A DNA stretch of 8,275 bases from Deltaproteobacteria bacterium. Lineage in GTDB: Bacteria > Desulfobacterota > Desulfobacteria > Desulfobacterales > UBA11574. The notes under the pieces are model-generated. The model was not told the DNA's origin, did not search any database, and saw only the letters and a list, made by a program, of their open reading frames with translations. The translations under genes were made by a program, and so were the position numbers. Positions within the stretch are counted from its first letter, which is position 1. The number at the start of each line of letters is the position of its first letter. The stretch lies in assembly GCA_019313025.1 (NCBI GenBank), contig JAFDCA010000625.1, positions 1 through 8,275 on the forward strand, in the 5' to 3' direction. Of the stretch, positions 6,657 through 8,275 are shown one piece after another.

Positions 6657-7616
6657 ATGGCAGTTATGACGCTTGATTCGGATTCAATCAAATGGCTTGA
6701 AAGCCGATTTAAACATAACGTCAAATTTGGTGAACCCATGTCCAGGCATACTTCGTTGCGCGTCGGCGGGCCGGCCGAGGCTTTTGTAATACCTGAAAAT
6801 GTTGAAGATCTAAAAACGCTGGTCAAATGGTCGTGGGTTCGAGGACTTTCTTATTTGATCGTCGGTAAGGGCACCAATCTTCTGGTCAAGGATAACGGCA
6901 TCAAAGGTATTGCCATTGCGTTGACAAAGTGTCTGAAAGAAATTGATCAGACCGACACGAACGCCGACAGGGTAATAGTAACGGCGATGGCAGGCGCAAA
7001 TCTGAAAACCTTGTGTGCTTATGCATTGAAACAAGGCCTGGGAGGTATGAATTTCGCTCTGGGCATTCCCGGAACGGTTGGCGGAGGCATTATAATGAAT
7101 GCCGGAACGTCTCATGGTTCCATGGAAAATGTGCTTGAATCCATCAATGTTCTTTTGCCCACAGGCGATACACGCAGAATAAAAAAAGAAAAGATCAATT
7201 TTGGGTATCGGAGAATATCATGGCGCCCGGAGTTGACGGACGGTCATCGCGATCAAACGATTATTTTGGATGGACGATTCTGTCTTTGTTCTTCGGATTC
7301 CAAAGCACTAAAAAAAACGGCTCGGGAAATCATGAAAACACGAAAGCAAAGCCAGCCCATAGGTTGGCCGAGTGCAGGATGTTTCTTTAAAAATCCGGCA
7401 TCCGGAGAAACCGCCGGCCAGCTTATTGAGATGGCCGGCCTGAAGGGGAAATCTGTTGGCGGTGCAGAAATTTCATCAAAACATGCCAACTTTTTTATCA
7501 ACCGACGAAACGCATCGGCGGCCGACTTTCTGGCGCTGATGGACCTATCTGAGAAAATTGTATTTGAAAAGTTCAACGTCCATTTGGAAAGGGAGGTTAA
7601 GATTGTTGGGGCGTAA
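6657..7616 (+). CDS. murB: UDP-N-acetylenolpyruvoylglucosamine reductase (MurB)
   Basis: MurB is an FAD-dependent cytoplasmic oxidoreductase that uses NADPH to reduce UDP-GlcNAc-enolpyruvate to UDP-MurNAc, the MurC substrate. Motifs: HTSLRVGGPAE (31-41), the FAD-binding GKGTNLLV (70-77), GIPGTVGGGIIMNAG (136-150), YRRISWR (184-190), PSAGCFFKNP (238-247), AGQLIEMAGLKG (253-264), the HANFFIN segment (276-282) and the terminal LEREVKIVG (310-318), containing the probable catalytic Glu. The 319-residue length fits the shorter type II MurB class. At the proton-donor position, usually Ser in GSFFKNP, this protein has Cys242, a substitution also known in natural MurB proteins. The start is ambiguous: AAGGA (6651-6655) is one base from ATG 6657 but ten bases from the in-frame ATG 6666, so translation probably begins at 6666, giving 316 residues. 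The end overlaps ftsQ. Confidence 0.97.
   Translation: MAVMTLDSDSIKWLESRFKHNVKFGEPMSRHTSLRVGGPAEAFVIPENVEDLKTLVKWSWVRGLSYLIVGKGTNLLVKDNGIKGIAIALTKCLKEIDQTDTNADRVIVTAMAGANLKTLCAYALKQGLGGMNFALGIPGTVGGGIIMNAGTSHGSMENVLESINVLLPTGDTRRIKKEKINFGYRRISWRPELTDGHRDQTIILDGRFCLCSSDSKALKKTAREIMKTRKQSQPIGWPSAGCFFKNPASGETAGQLIEMAGLKGKSVGGAEISSKHANFFINRRNASAADFLALMDLSEKIVFEKFNVHLEREVKIVGA
7413..7439 (+). repeat. GC-rich inverted repeat inside murB
   Basis: GCCGGCCA (7413-7420) and TGGCCGGC (7432-7439) are perfect reverse complements around an 11-base loop. The arms encode the two Ala-Gly pairs of the conserved AGQLIEMAG segment, so the symmetry may be a by-product of coding. No U-run follows. Confidence 0.5.
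7588..7596 (+). promoter_or_regulatory. ftsQ ribosome binding site
   Basis: AAAGGGAGG lies in the last codons of murB and is the strongest well-placed Shine-Dalgarno sequence in the window. It is 6 bases from TTG 7603 and 9 bases from TTG 7606. It decides the ftsQ start, since no ATG is available until 7669. Confidence 0.75.
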
Positions 7617-8275
7617 ACGCATACGTAAGAACTATTACAAAAACAGCACGGCCAGAAAGCGCAGTAGGATGTTAAAGCGCTTTGTCTTCTGTTTAAGACT
7701 ATCGTTGGTTGGAGCAGCGTTGGTATTGGTCAGCTTACTTTTTGTTTTTAGCTACGACTTCTTAACCCAGTGCGATTATTTCAAGGCTAAAGAATTGTCG
7801 ATTATCGGTACGCATCGACTCACACAAAAACAGGTTTTGAAACAGGCGAATATCACCACTGGCGTCAATATATTTTCGGTTAATATCTCAAAGGTTCGAA
7901 AGCGGCTGCTAGCGCATTCATGGATTGAAGATGCAGAGGTCAGCAGAGAGCTCCCCACGGGAATCAATATCAGAATAAAGGAACAAGATCCACTTGCCGT
8001 TCTTGACCTTGGTCGGAAATTTATCATCAATAGCCGTGGAGAAATATTCAAAGAAATGGAAAAGGCGGACCATTGTAATTTGCCCATGATCATCGGGCTT
8101 GAATTCTCAGATATTAATGTAAAAGGCGAGTTAAGAAGCATTCCATTTGATGCAGTAATGAAAATATTAGGGCTTGGACAAAAACCTGAAAGTGTTCTCC
8201 CCTATAGTCTCATAAAGAGAATCCACGTGGATCGTGAAATGGGCCTTAGCATTTATGCCTTTGATCACATTAGAG
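7603..8275 (+). CDS. ftsQ: Cell division protein FtsQ (5' part, runs off the window)
   Basis: FtsQ (DivIB family) is a bitopic inner-membrane protein that links the cytoplasmic and periplasmic halves of the divisome (FtsQ-FtsB-FtsL complex). The frame is open from tandem TTG codons (7603 and 7606) to the right edge, about 224 codons. The start rests on AAAGGGAGG just upstream; the first ATG (7669) would remove the basic tail. Visible layout: a very basic cytoplasmic tail (residues 1-26, Arg/Lys-rich), one membrane segment (about 27-51), then a POTRA domain (about 60-130) beginning FKAKELSIIGTHRLT, with GVNIFSVNISKVRKRL and HSWIEDAEVSRELP..INIRIKEQDPLAVL, a typical FtsQ pattern. The beta domain follows, including INSRGEIF. 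The C-terminus is missing. The start overlaps the end of murB by 14 (or 11) bases, implying translational coupling. The position after murB and, by expectation, before ftsA/ftsZ supports the call. Confidence 0.92.
   Translation, partial: MLGRKRIRKNYYKNSTARKRSRMLKRFVFCLRLSLVGAALVLVSLLFVFSYDFLTQCDYFKAKELSIIGTHRLTQKQVLKQANITTGVNIFSVNISKVRKRLLAHSWIEDAEVSRELPTGINIRIKEQDPLAVLDLGRKFIINSRGEIFKEMEKADHCNLPMIIGLEFSDINVKGELRSIPFDAVMKILGLGQKPESVLPYSLIKRIHVDREMGLSIYAFDHIR

Noticed and set aside
1..8275. CRISPR array, tRNA or rRNA genes, prophage or insertion-sequence genes
   Set aside because: No regularly spaced direct repeats, no cloverleaf-like gene, and no transposase or phage ORF seen on either strand; nearly all bases belong to dcw genes.

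Overview
The window is a stretch of the division and cell wall (dcw) cluster, all on the + strand, in the order murF (3' end only), mraY, murD, ftsW, murG, murC, murB, ftsQ (5' part only). It comes from a Gram-negative bacterium of moderate GC. The protein character and the order murC-murB-ftsQ without a ddl gene between them suggest a deltaproteobacterium, probably a Desulfobacterota sulfate-reducer type. That placement is an inference from general familiarity, not a search result.

Layout: murF ends at 100. A 217-base gap follows. A long imperfect inverted repeat (94-219) fills over half of it, overlaps the murF stop codon, and resembles a dispersed palindromic or MITE-like element. mraY occupies 318-1397. 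A 113-base gap (1398-1510) then carries heptamer tandem repeats that can form a hairpin directly before murD. From murD on the genes are tightly packed: murD/ftsW overlap by 11 bases, ftsW-murG are 12 bases apart, murG-murC 33 apart, murC-murB 6 to 15 apart depending on the murB start, and murB/ftsQ overlap.

The genes cooperate in one pathway. MurC, MurB, MurD and MurF build UDP-MurNAc-pentapeptide in the cytoplasm. MraY loads it on undecaprenyl phosphate (lipid I), MurG adds GlcNAc (lipid II), FtsW polymerises lipid II at the septum, and FtsQ links the divisome to periplasmic factors.

The main anomaly is in murD. Its reading frame is intact over 1511-2935 and carries all family motifs, but an in-frame amber codon (TAG, 2243-2245) interrupts it in the central domain with no frameshift. 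Because murD is normally essential and both halves look conserved, the options are sequence error, recent nonsense mutation, a second copy elsewhere, or UAG readthrough or recoding (some Desulfobacterota decode UAG as pyrrolysine). The only gene in the window that terminates with TAG is ftsW, and it is in frame with murG four codons later. I see no wholly new system here; the unusual points are the amber codon, the two repeat structures and several unusual translation starts.
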